From: CAUTXO01 sp963542625
Lineage (GTDB): Bacteria; Campylobacterota; Campylobacteria; Campylobacterales; SZUA-545
Direction of reading: 5' to 3'
DNA: 16,984 bases
Assembly: GCA_963542625.1 (NCBI GenBank)
Contig: CAUTXO010000033.1
Span: 1 to 16,984 of the forward strand
A program made the position numbers and the translations under genes. The notes beneath the pieces were generated by a model that was not told where the DNA came from, did not search any database, and saw nothing but the letters and a program-made list of their open reading frames with translations. The stretch's first letter is position 1, and the number at the start of each line of letters is the position of its first letter. Shown here one piece after another: positions 8,338 to 14,831 of this stretch.

Positions 8338-8560
8338 GTGCGGATACGCTGCGCCACGCCGGTAACCCACGCTGCGCGGATACGCTCTTGGCAACACACG
8401 CCCGCTACGTCTTGGCAAGCCCGCCACGCTGTTTGGTAACACGCACCCCTTACAACCCACGCCTCGCTGTTTTATAACACGGGGCAGCGTTCAAGATCTA
8501 GCACCGCACGCGAATACGCTCTTGGCAGCCCACGCCACGTGTGCAAATACGCAACACTGC
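8338..8560. repeat. Degenerate GC-rich repeat region downstream of hinT
   Basis: This stretch consists of imperfect copies of a unit of about 22-40 bases. Recurring pieces are GCGGATACGCT (8339 and 8376), CGAATACGCTCTTGGCA (about 8511) and ACGCTCTTGGCAACACACGCC, with variants such as ACGCTGTTTGGTAACACGC and TCGCTGTTTTATAACACG. The plus strand is rich in C and A. The reading frames through it have no ribosome-binding site or recognisable protein, so I read it as repetitive non-coding DNA. Spacing is irregular, so it is not a clean tandem array or a CRISPR. Confidence 0.55.
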
Positions 8561-9130
8561 GTCAAGATCTTAGCCGGCAAAAGATCTAACTCTTTACCGC
8601 AAACACTAAGATCCGCCCTACTTTTGCTCGCACCAAGATCCAACGCCTTAGCGCGACAAACGCGCGTAGCCACACCAAGCGCCAAGATCTTAACCACGCC
8701 AGCAATACTCGCCCGCGATAATCGTTGAAACACGTGATAACACACACCACGTGCGCGGCTACTCTGTGCCCCCTATTGCAACACTCGTCCGCAAAGCTAG
8801 TGCTCGGCGCTCTTGGATCTTAGATTTGCGCTCGGTGTTCGCGGCTCGTTGCTCGTGGCTTTGGTAGCGCTAGATCTCTTAAGATCCAAGCGCCAAGCCG
8901 CTTTAAGATCCGCCGCAAATCCAAGCTTAAATCTAATCAACCAGCACTGAAGCACACGCTAGGATCTACGCCACCCGCGCTCTCCAACACGCGCAAGGAT
9001 CTACACCACACGCTAAGATCTCACTGCGCCCTACTCTCACTCGCGCTAAGATCAAAAGGTCAGATCCTAGCTCTAAAATCTAAGCCCTAGATCCAAGCAA
9101 GGCTCAAGATCTTAGCTGCCCAGATCTAAG
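8491..9130. repeat. Dense RGATCY palindrome tract between hinT and upp
   Basis: Eighteen GATC sites occur in 8491-9130 (about 3 would be expected in the 843-base gap), and 17 are RGATCY, mostly AGATCT or AGATCC. On the plus strand the common context is YAAGATCY or TAGATC. Some neighbouring sites are 10-19 bases apart (for example 9050, 9063, 9090, 9108, 9123). A local run at about 8801-8865 is instead made of GCTCG-type units. With 8338-8560 this fills the 8334-9176 gap; I see no tRNA, credible ORF or strong terminator in it. Confidence 0.75.
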
Positions 9131-9176
9131 CGTGCAGTGGCAAAGCAATCAGACGGCAAAGCTGCCTTGAAACTAG

Positions 9177-9803
9177 CTATTTCGTCCCAAAGATCTTATC
9201 GCCGGCGTCGCCAAGGCCTGGCAAAATGTAGCCGTCTTCGTTTAGCCCCTTGTCAATTGCGGCGGTGAAAATATCAACGTCTGGGTGAAGATCTTGCACT
9301 TTTTTAATCCCCTCAGGCGCGGCAACGAGCGTAAGCGCCTTAATTGACTTACAACGCGCCTGCTTTAGCATTTCTATCGTGGCAATCATCGTCCCGCCGG
9401 TTGCTAGCATAGGATCCACGATAAGCGCTTGGCGTTGATGAATATTGCTGGTAAATTTCTTGAAATAAACAACCGGTTTTAGCGTTTCTTCATCTCTATA
9501 AAGCCCAACGACGCTTATTTTTGCGCTAGGGATAAGGTTTGTAACCCCATCAAGCATACCAAGCCCAGCGCGCAAAATCGGGACGATGGTAATCTTCATA
9601 CCCTTTATGTGCTCAACCTGCGTGTTGCCCGACCAAGCTTTAATAGTCTGCGTCTCGGTTTCTATGTCCTTCGTTGCTTCGTAAGTCAAAAGCATCGCAA
9701 TCTCGGTGGATAGCTCCCTAAAAGACTTCGTGCTAATGCCATCTTCCCTTAGGAGCCCAAGTTTATGCTTAATAAGCGGGTGTTTTATCTCATAGACTGC
9801 CAT
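9177..9803 (-). CDS. upp: Uracil phosphoribosyltransferase
   Basis: Upp converts uracil and PRPP to UMP in pyrimidine salvage, in the cytosol. The 208-residue protein, the standard length, has the N-terminal HPLIKHKL, the PILRAGLGMLDG segment at 75-86, the PRPP-binding loop VDPMLATGGTM at 129-139 and the C-terminal uracil-binding GYILPGLGDAGDKIFGT at 191-207. Its first 14 bases overlap the end of pglE, so it is probably co-transcribed and coupled to that glycosylation gene. This is an odd context, since upp is usually next to uraA or alone. No clear hairpin with a T-run follows it; the RGATCY tract begins about 45 bases past the stop. Confidence 0.96.
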   Translation of the reverse strand: MAVYEIKHPLIKHKLGLLREDGISTKSFRELSTEIAMLLTYEATKDIETETQTIKAWSGNTQVEHIKGMKITIVPILRAGLGMLDGVTNLIPSAKISVVGLYRDEETLKPVVYFKKFTSNIHQRQALIVDPMLATGGTMIATIEMLKQARCKSIKALTLVAAPEGIKKVQDLHPDVDIFTAAIDKGLNEDGYILPGLGDAGDKIFGTK

Positions 9804-10899
9804 TGTTTTCCTTTATAAGATCTGTAATTTCCACAACATCCTTGCGCCTAAGCGCGGTGCCACTAGGCAAACAAATTCCCTTTTTAAAAGCATTTTCGCT
9901 AAATCCGTCGCCAAAATACTCAGCGCCCCTAAACACAGCCTGCAAGTGCATAGGCTTCCAAAGCGGGCGCGACTCAATGCCGTTTTGCGCCAAAATTTCA
10001 ATGGCGCGCGTCTTTTGCTCTTGCTTTTTAAAAAGCCCGCAAGTAAGCCACCTATTGCCAACGGATCCTTTAATTTCCGGCATAAACTCAAGATCTAGTA
10101 GCTTTTCATACCAAGAAAAGATCCGCCGTTTTTTTGCAACTTTTGCCGCAAGCGTTTCCATCTGCCCGCAACCAATCGCGCCTAAAACATTGCTTAGGCG
10201 ATAGTTATATCCAACCTCCTTGTGTTCGTAGTGCAAAACCTTTTCGCGCGCTTGCGTGGCGTAAAATCTCGCGCGCTCGGCGTAGGTTTTGTTTGCCGTA
10301 ACGAGCATACCGCCGCCGCTTGTCGTGATGATTTTGTTGCCGTTAAAAGAATAAACGCCAATGTCTCCGACCGTGCCCGCGTGCGCCCCGTTAGCACAAA
10401 CCGCGCCCAAGGCTTCTGCGGCGTCTTCTATTAAAAAAAGCCCGTATTTTTTGGCTATGGCGGCAATTGCGGGGGCGTCTGCGCACTGCCCGTAAAGGTG
10501 CGTTAGGATTATAGCCTTTGGCAATTTCCCCGCGCGGCGCTTTTTTTCTAGGAGCTCTTGCAAAAACTCGGGCGACATATTCCAAGACGCGTCGTCGCTT
10601 TCCACAAAAACCGGCTTGCATTTTTCATACAGCACGGGCGCAACCGAGCCTATAAACGTAAAGGTAGAAGCGATTATTTCATCTCCGGGCTTAACGCCAA
10701 GCACCTTTAGCGCCAAATGGATTGCCGCTGTGCCACTGCTTAGCGCCACCGCGTGAGGCGCGCCCGTAAAAGCCTTTACGCGCTCTTCAAAACTATCCAC
10801 GAAAGCCCCAAGCGGCGCGATGTAATTGCTTTTAAAAACTTCCTTTACATACTTTAGCTCTGCGCGCCCCATATGCGGCGGCGACAAAAACACTCTCAT
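9790..10899 (-). CDS. pglE: UDP-N-acetylbacillosamine-type aminotransferase (DegT/DnrJ/EryC1/StrS family)
   Basis: PglE is the PLP-dependent enzyme that aminates UDP-4-keto-6-deoxy-GlcNAc, using glutamate, to the 4-amino sugar later acetylated by PglD. The 369-residue protein has the family layout: FLSPPHMG and FKSNYIAPLG at the N-terminus, SSGTAAIHLAL near 54-64, ILTHLYGQ near 131-138, EDAAEALGA at 158-166, and SFNGNKIITTSGGGM at 184-198, where K189 is the PLP-binding lysine. HYEHKEVGYNYRLSNVLGAIG and ICLPSGTA close the protein. FLSPPHMG, YNGNKIITTSGGGM-like and CLPSGTA segments are what I recall of C. jejuni PglE, though this one is somewhat shorter, apparently in the region before GIESRPLWKPMH. 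The ATG follows AAAGGAC (10904-10910 on the plus strand). It is separated from pglD by a repeat tract and overlaps upp. Confidence 0.92.
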   Translation of the reverse strand: MRVFLSPPHMGRAELKYVKEVFKSNYIAPLGAFVDSFEERVKAFTGAPHAVALSSGTAAIHLALKVLGVKPGDEIIASTFTFIGSVAPVLYEKCKPVFVESDDASWNMSPEFLQELLEKKRRAGKLPKAIILTHLYGQCADAPAIAAIAKKYGLFLIEDAAEALGAVCANGAHAGTVGDIGVYSFNGNKIITTSGGGMLVTANKTYAERARFYATQAREKVLHYEHKEVGYNYRLSNVLGAIGCGQMETLAAKVAKKRRIFSWYEKLLDLEFMPEIKGSVGNRWLTCGLFKKQEQKTRAIEILAQNGIESRPLWKPMHLQAVFRGAEYFGDGFSENAFKKGICLPSGTALRRKDVVEITDLIKENNGSL

Positions 10900-10919
10900 A
10901 AAAGTCCTTTCAAAGCGCT

Positions 10920-11072
10920 AAGATCTGCGCGGCGGCTTGCGCGCTGATCTACACACAAGATCCGTGCCAAGATCTGCACCGGATCTAAACCTAAGATCTG
11001 CGCTAGATCTAAGCCTAAGATCTCCGCCAAGATCCGCACTAAGATCCCAGCCACTAGCGCGCACTAGATCTA
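10920..11072. repeat. Array of ~12-base RGATCY repeats between pglD and pglE
   Basis: Eleven GATC sites fall at 10922, 10946, 10959, 10971, 10982, 10995, 11006, 11019, 11031, 11043 and 11067. Spacings are 24, 13, 12, 11, 13, 11, 13, 12, 12 and 24, so this is a degenerate tandem array of a unit near CTAAGATCTGCG, with two positions lost. Ten of eleven are RGATCY. It fills almost all of the 188-base gap inside the otherwise compact pgl operon and stops about 10 bases before the pglE ribosome-binding site. Confidence 0.85.
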
Positions 11073-11087
11073 AGCCAAGCCCAGCAC

Positions 11088-11717
11088 TCATTTTGCCGGG
11101 ATCCCTTTGTAGATCTCACCCGCTTGCGTTAGATCCCGCACGGCAATTGCGCCAGCTGCTAGCGTAACGCCGGGCGCGATTTTTACGCCCTGAATGGCCC
11201 CGCTTGCTAGCCCCAAAAATGCGCCATCCCCCACACTCACACCGCCTGCTAAATACGCCCTGCCGGCAATGTGCGTAAAGTCCCCTACCCTGCAATCGTG
11301 CTCCACCACGCAAGCCGTGTTTAAAACGCAAGCCTTGCCGATGGTGGCGCTTGAATTAACCACCGCTAGCGGCATAACGCACGTGCCATCGCCAATGACG
11401 GCGCTTGGCGAAATAACCGCGCTTGGGTGGATAAGGCTAGGCAAAGCAAAGCCCGCTGCTTTTAGGCTTGCAAACTTTTGCCAGCGGATTTTATTATCGC
11501 CAATGGCTACAAAAACGCTCGCTTGCTCGCTAGAAGCGCTAGGATCTTTAAGATCGCCAAATGCGCGGGGCGCGCTGGGCGCAACAATGCGCCTGCCTAA
11601 AAACTCGCCGGTTTTTGCGTCGTCTAAAAAGGCGCAAACGTTGTAACCAAGCGCGCTAGCTAGGTCAAAAACCACCTTAGCGTGCCCGCCCGTGCCGTAG
11701 ATGTAGAGATCTTTCAT
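11088..11717 (-). CDS. pglD: UDP-4-amino sugar N-acetyltransferase (PglD)
   Basis: PglD acetylates the 4-amino group of the PglE product with acetyl-CoA to give UDP-N,N'-diacetylbacillosamine. The 209-residue protein has the two-domain form of the NeuD/PglD family: an N-terminal Rossmann-like domain (LYIYGTGGHAKVVFDLA, then VFVAIGDNKIR near 68-78) and a C-terminal left-handed beta helix of hexapeptide repeats from about 97. The catalytic histidine of the family corresponds to H140 in VVEHDCRVGDFTHIA, with H149 matching the second conserved histidine. It ends with the usual YKGIPAK. The ATG overlaps the pglC stop as ATGA. The repeat array begins 15 bases past the stop codon. Confidence 0.94.
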   Translation of the reverse strand: MKDLYIYGTGGHAKVVFDLASALGYNVCAFLDDAKTGEFLGRRIVAPSAPRAFGDLKDPSASSEQASVFVAIGDNKIRWQKFASLKAAGFALPSLIHPSAVISPSAVIGDGTCVMPLAVVNSSATIGKACVLNTACVVEHDCRVGDFTHIAGRAYLAGGVSVGDGAFLGLASGAIQGVKIAPGVTLAAGAIAVRDLTQAGEIYKGIPAK

Positions 11718-12334
11718 CTTTTGAATTTCTCCATCGTCGCACTGCCGGCGCTATTTACGCCACGCCGAAAAATCACAACGCCAACCGTTTTTAGCAAGAT
11801 CTTTAGATCTAACGCCGCGCTTTGGCGCTCCACGTATTCAAGATCTAGCGCAAACTTTTGCTCCCAGCTTAGCGCGTTTCTGCCGCTAACTTGCGCTAGC
11901 CCTGTAAGCCCAGGAAGCACGCTGTGGCGCAAGCGCTCACGGGGTGTGTAATACTGCAAATACTCAACCAAAAGCGGGCGCGGGCCCACAAAACTCATCT
12001 GCCCCAAAAGCACGTTAAAAAGCTCGGGCAATTCATCAAGGCTGCTAGCGCGCAAAAATTTCCCAGCGCGCCCTAGACGTAATTCATCGGGCAAAAGCTC
12101 GCCACCCGCATCCCTAGCGTCGCTCATCGTTCTAAACTTGCAAAGCAAGAAGATCTTTTCATCCTTGCCCGGGCGCGCTTGAAAAAACAAAAATTTTTTG
12201 CTTATAAAAACCGCCGTAAAACTGGCGATAACTAGCATAAGCGGGAATAAAATCACGATGAGTAAAGCGGCAAAGATCCTGTCTCCAGCGGGCTTGGCAA
12301 GGCGTTTATAAAAGTTCTTCATAGCAAGCCGCAT
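11714..12334 (-). CDS. pglC: Undecaprenyl phosphate phosphoglycosyl transferase (PglC)
   Basis: PglC is a monotopic phosphoglycosyl transferase in the inner membrane. It moves phospho-diacetylbacillosamine from UDP to undecaprenyl phosphate, the first membrane step of the pgl glycan. The 206-residue protein has a hydrophobic re-entrant helix at about 19-45 with the FP kink near residue 30, FFQARPGKDEKIF, CKFRTMSDARD, the catalytic Asp-Glu pair D100-E101 in SLDELPELFNVL, SFVGPRPLL and LPGLTGLAQVSGRN. These are the markers of the small PglC/WcaJ-tail family. Two start codons are possible, 12334 and 12322. Neither has a good ribosome-binding site; the second gives 202 residues, nearer the family's usual 200. 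The start overlaps the end of pglA. Confidence 0.93.
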   Translation of the reverse strand: MRLAMKNFYKRLAKPAGDRIFAALLIVILFPLMLVIASFTAVFISKKFLFFQARPGKDEKIFLLCKFRTMSDARDAGGELLPDELRLGRAGKFLRASSLDELPELFNVLLGQMSFVGPRPLLVEYLQYYTPRERLRHSVLPGLTGLAQVSGRNALSWEQKFALDLEYVERQSAALDLKILLKTVGVVIFRRGVNSAGSATMEKFKR

Positions 12335-13436
12335 ATTTTTTTATCACAACAGGTAGGCTAAATTCATCGCGCGTTTTGGCGTAGGCTCTCTCGCCAAAGG
12401 TGCGCGCGCGCTCATCATCGCTCAAAATATAATCAATCGCCGCGCAAAGCTCATCAACCGCGCCAACTTCTACTAATTTGCCGTTAAAGCCATCTTGCAC
12501 TACCTCATCGCAACCGTTTGTTTTCGTCGCCACCAGTGGTTTTTTAAAGGCGCCAGCTTCAAGGAGCGTGCGCGGCAAGCCCTCTTTGTAGCTTGGCAGC
12601 ACAAAGCAATCGCAAAGGGCGTAGAAGTATTTTGTATCGTCCCTATGCCCCATATAGCGCACGTGCGGCGAAGCTAGAGTGCTAGGATCGGCGCTACTAA
12701 TATTGCCCGCGTCCGTGCCGCCAACATACACAAAAAGATACTTCTTGCTTAAGCGGCTAGCGGCGGCGTAAAACTCCCTAACGCCCTTATGCCAAATGGC
12801 GCGCGCAACCATTAAAACGATCTTTTTACCCTTAGCGCTTGGCGCGTGGCGCAGATCTTGCGCTAGGGCATTCAAGCGCGCGGGGTCTAATGAGCCGGGC
12901 GAATATTCATTTAGATCTATGCCAGAGCCTTTTACTAGCCGAGCCTTAACGCGCGGGATTATGCGCCTTGAAACAAAATACTCAAGATCTTTAGAGTTTT
13001 GAAAGATGACAAGGCGCGTTGTTTTAAAGGCTAGGCGCTCTAGCGCTTCTACCAAAACCCTTATGAGCCGGTATTTTAAAGACGTGGCGATGTATAAACT
13101 CCCAAGCCCGGTGACGGTGGCGATGTGATTTTTATGGCGCAAAAAGGCACCGTAGAGATTTGGCTTTAGCATAAAGGTATGGAGCACATCGGCGTTAAGG
13201 TCGCGCAAGATACGCCGCACTTGCAAAAGCGTTGCAAGCTCGCCAAGCGGATTTAAGCTGCGCCTATTCATCTTAAAAAACCTAAGATCCAAGCCTTCAT
13301 TTTCCAGCCGCGATGTGTGTTCGTCGCGCGGGACAAGCACAAAAACCTTATGCCCAAGACGCATAAGCTCTTTTATTAACGGAAGGCGAAAAAGGTAAAT
13401 ATTTAGGCCATAATGAGACAAAAAGGCTACATTCAT
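12306..13436 (-). CDS. pglA: GT4 glycosyltransferase, PglA-like (undecaprenyl-PP-Bac GalNAc transferase)
   Basis: In C. jejuni PglA adds alpha-1,3-GalNAc to undecaprenyl-PP-diacetylbacillosamine on the inner face of the inner membrane. This 376-residue protein is a GT-B fold, GT4-family enzyme: an N-terminal acceptor domain (NVAFLSHYGLNIYLFRLPLI, SLNPLGEL, VTGLGSLY), then the C-terminal donor domain from about 205 (VLMVARAIWHKGVREFY) with the EX7E motif E285-E293 in PSYKEGLPRTLLEAG. Position directly before pglC and pglD, as in the C. jejuni pglA-pglC-pglD order, supports PglA. The donor sugar cannot be read from sequence, and a capsule or LOS transferase of the same family is possible. No Shine-Dalgarno is seen, and a -10 box lies only about 7 bases before the ATG. 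Confidence 0.85.
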   Translation of the reverse strand: MNVAFLSHYGLNIYLFRLPLIKELMRLGHKVFVLVPRDEHTSRLENEGLDLRFFKMNRRSLNPLGELATLLQVRRILRDLNADVLHTFMLKPNLYGAFLRHKNHIATVTGLGSLYIATSLKYRLIRVLVEALERLAFKTTRLVIFQNSKDLEYFVSRRIIPRVKARLVKGSGIDLNEYSPGSLDPARLNALAQDLRHAPSAKGKKIVLMVARAIWHKGVREFYAAASRLSKKYLFVYVGGTDAGNISSADPSTLASPHVRYMGHRDDTKYFYALCDCFVLPSYKEGLPRTLLEAGAFKKPLVATKTNGCDEVVQDGFNGKLVEVGAVDELCAAIDYILSDDERARTFGERAYAKTRDEFSLPVVIKKYAACYEELL

Positions 13437-13442
13437 ACGGGA

Positions 13443-13451
13443 ATTTTACCA
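13443..13451 (-). promoter_or_regulatory. Candidate extended -10 for pglA, implying a leaderless transcript
   Basis: On the minus strand the bases read TGGTAAAAT. Seven bases downstream is the A of the pglA start codon at 13436, and no ribosome-binding site lies between, so the transcript may begin at or next to the ATG. Confidence 0.4.
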
Positions 13452-13461
13452 AAGTTTATTT

Positions 13462-13470
13462 TGTTAAAAT
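13462..13470 (+). promoter_or_regulatory. Candidate extended -10 promoter for ugd
   Basis: The plus strand reads TGTTAAAAT (TGn followed by TAAAAT). A start near 13477 would give a leader of about 26 bases containing the ribosome-binding site TAAGG at 13492-13496. The divergent pglA promoter candidate is only about 11 bases away. Confidence 0.5.
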
Positions 13471-13502
13471 TTGCGCCTTAAAAAGCGTAAGTAAGGCTAA
13501 AA

Positions 13503-14831
13503 ATGAATGTAGCAATGATTGGGACGGGGTATGTTGGGCTAGTAAGCGGGACGTGTTTTGCGCAAATGGGAAATAAGGTTTTTTGCGTTGATGTTGTGAG
13601 TGAAAAAATAGAAAATCTAAAAAACGGCGTTATTCCTATTTATGAGCCGGGTTTAAAAGAAATGGTGGAAGAAAACTACGCAAAGGGTAATCTTGACTTT
13701 ACGCTAGATCTTAGCCTTGCGCTAGAAAATGCCGACGTGGCGTTTATCGCCGTTGGGACACCGCAAGGCGAAGACGGTAGCGCGGATCTAAGCTACGTGC
13801 TAAATGTAGCAAAAAAAATCGGGCAAACGGTGCAAAAAAATTTGGTTGTGGTGGATAAATCCACCGTCCCGGTTGGCACAGCAGATCTTGTGGCAAAGAC
13901 AATCGCTAGCGAGCAAGCCGCGCGCGGGAGCAATCACGAAATCTTCGTCGTTAGCAATCCGGAATTTTTAAAAGAAGGCGCCGCGATAAACGATTTTTTA
14001 AAGCCAGATAGAATAGTCGTGGGCGCTGACAACGCCAAAGCGCTTGAATTAATGAAAAGCCTTTACGCGCCCTTTACGCATAATCACGACAACTTCATCG
14101 CGATGGATATCAAAAGCGCCGAGCTCACAAAATACGCCGCAAACGCAATGCTTGCTACCAAGATCTCCTTTATGAACGAGATCTCTCAGATCTGCGAGAT
14201 AGTCGGCGCGGATATTAATCAAATCAGAATAGGCATAGGAAGCGACAAGCGCATAGGCTATAACTTTATCTATCCAGGCTGCGGATACGGCGGCTCTTGC
14301 TTTCCAAAAGACGTCCAAGCGCTTGTGAAAACCGCAAAAAACTTCGGCTACGACGCCAAGCTAATCGCCGCGGTAGAAGAAGTCAATAAAAATCAAAAGA
14401 AGCTGCTTGTAAAAAAGATCGTAAGCTTTTTTGGCGAAGATCTAAGCGCTTTGAGCTTTGGCGTGTGGGGCTTAAGCTTTAAGCCAGAAACTGACGATAT
14501 GCGCGAAGCGCCGTCAATTACCATCATAAAAGAATTGCTAGCGCGCGGGGCAAAGGTAAAAGCCTACGACCCAAAAGCCGCTGATGAAGCCAAGAAGTTT
14601 TACTTAAAAGGTGCGGATGTCTTTTACGCGCGCGATAAATACGAAGCAATATCCGGCTGCGACGCGCTTGTTTTAATCACAGAGTGGCGCGAGTTTAGAA
14701 CGCCAGATCTGCAAGAAATAGCAAGACATTTAAAGCAAAAAATCATCTTTGACGGGCGCAATCAGTATAACGCCCAAGATCTATCCAAAGCCGGCTTTAA
14801 ATACTTCCAAATAGGCGTGAAAAATGACTAA
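13503..14831 (+). CDS. ugd: UDP-glucose 6-dehydrogenase
   Basis: Ugd oxidises UDP-glucose twice with NAD+ to UDP-glucuronic acid, a precursor of capsule or other surface polysaccharide. The 442-residue protein has the NAD-binding GTGYVGLVSG at 7-16, the acidic strand end FCVDV at 27-31, VGTPQGEDGSADLS at 84-97, DKSTVPVGT at 118-126, SNPEFLKEGAAINDFLKPDR at 151-170, the conserved lysine in ELTKYAANAML near 210, GIGSDKRIG near 244-252 and the catalytic cysteine C266 in GYGGSCFPKD. A C-terminal UDP-binding domain follows (VWGLSFKPETDDMREAPS). Length and motifs match the UDP-glucose type rather than the UDP-HexNAc type. It overlaps the next gene by 8 bases. Confidence 0.94.
   Translation: MNVAMIGTGYVGLVSGTCFAQMGNKVFCVDVVSEKIENLKNGVIPIYEPGLKEMVEENYAKGNLDFTLDLSLALENADVAFIAVGTPQGEDGSADLSYVLNVAKKIGQTVQKNLVVVDKSTVPVGTADLVAKTIASEQAARGSNHEIFVVSNPEFLKEGAAINDFLKPDRIVVGADNAKALELMKSLYAPFTHNHDNFIAMDIKSAELTKYAANAMLATKISFMNEISQICEIVGADINQIRIGIGSDKRIGYNFIYPGCGYGGSCFPKDVQALVKTAKNFGYDAKLIAAVEEVNKNQKKLLVKKIVSFFGEDLSALSFGVWGLSFKPETDDMREAPSITIIKELLARGAKVKAYDPKAADEAKKFYLKGADVFYARDKYEAISGCDALVLITEWREFRTPDLQEIARHLKQKIIFDGRNQYNAQDLSKAGFKYFQIGVKND

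Noticed and set aside
8218..8745. Open frames on both strands in and after hinT
   Set aside because: Low-complexity, no start signals, no recognisable protein; they arise from the C-rich degenerate repeats.
9160..9176. Terminator hairpin after upp (GGCAGCTTTGCC)
   Set aside because: Only a four-base stem can form and no T-run follows in the direction of upp transcription.
10920..11072. CRISPR array
   Set aside because: The repeated unit is about 12 bases, degenerate and contiguous, without spacers of constant length, and no cas genes are present.
10937..11167. Plus-strand reading frame with repetitive RSxxDLxLRSA-like peptide
   Set aside because: It is produced by the ~12-base repeat array, has no ribosome-binding site and runs into the 3' end of pglD on the other strand.
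13426..13513. 11-base perfect inverted repeat GCTACATTCAT / ATGAATGTAGC flanking the pglA-ugd gap
   Set aside because: Both copies are the first codons of the two divergent proteins, which each begin MNVA; coincidence of coding is the simpler explanation.
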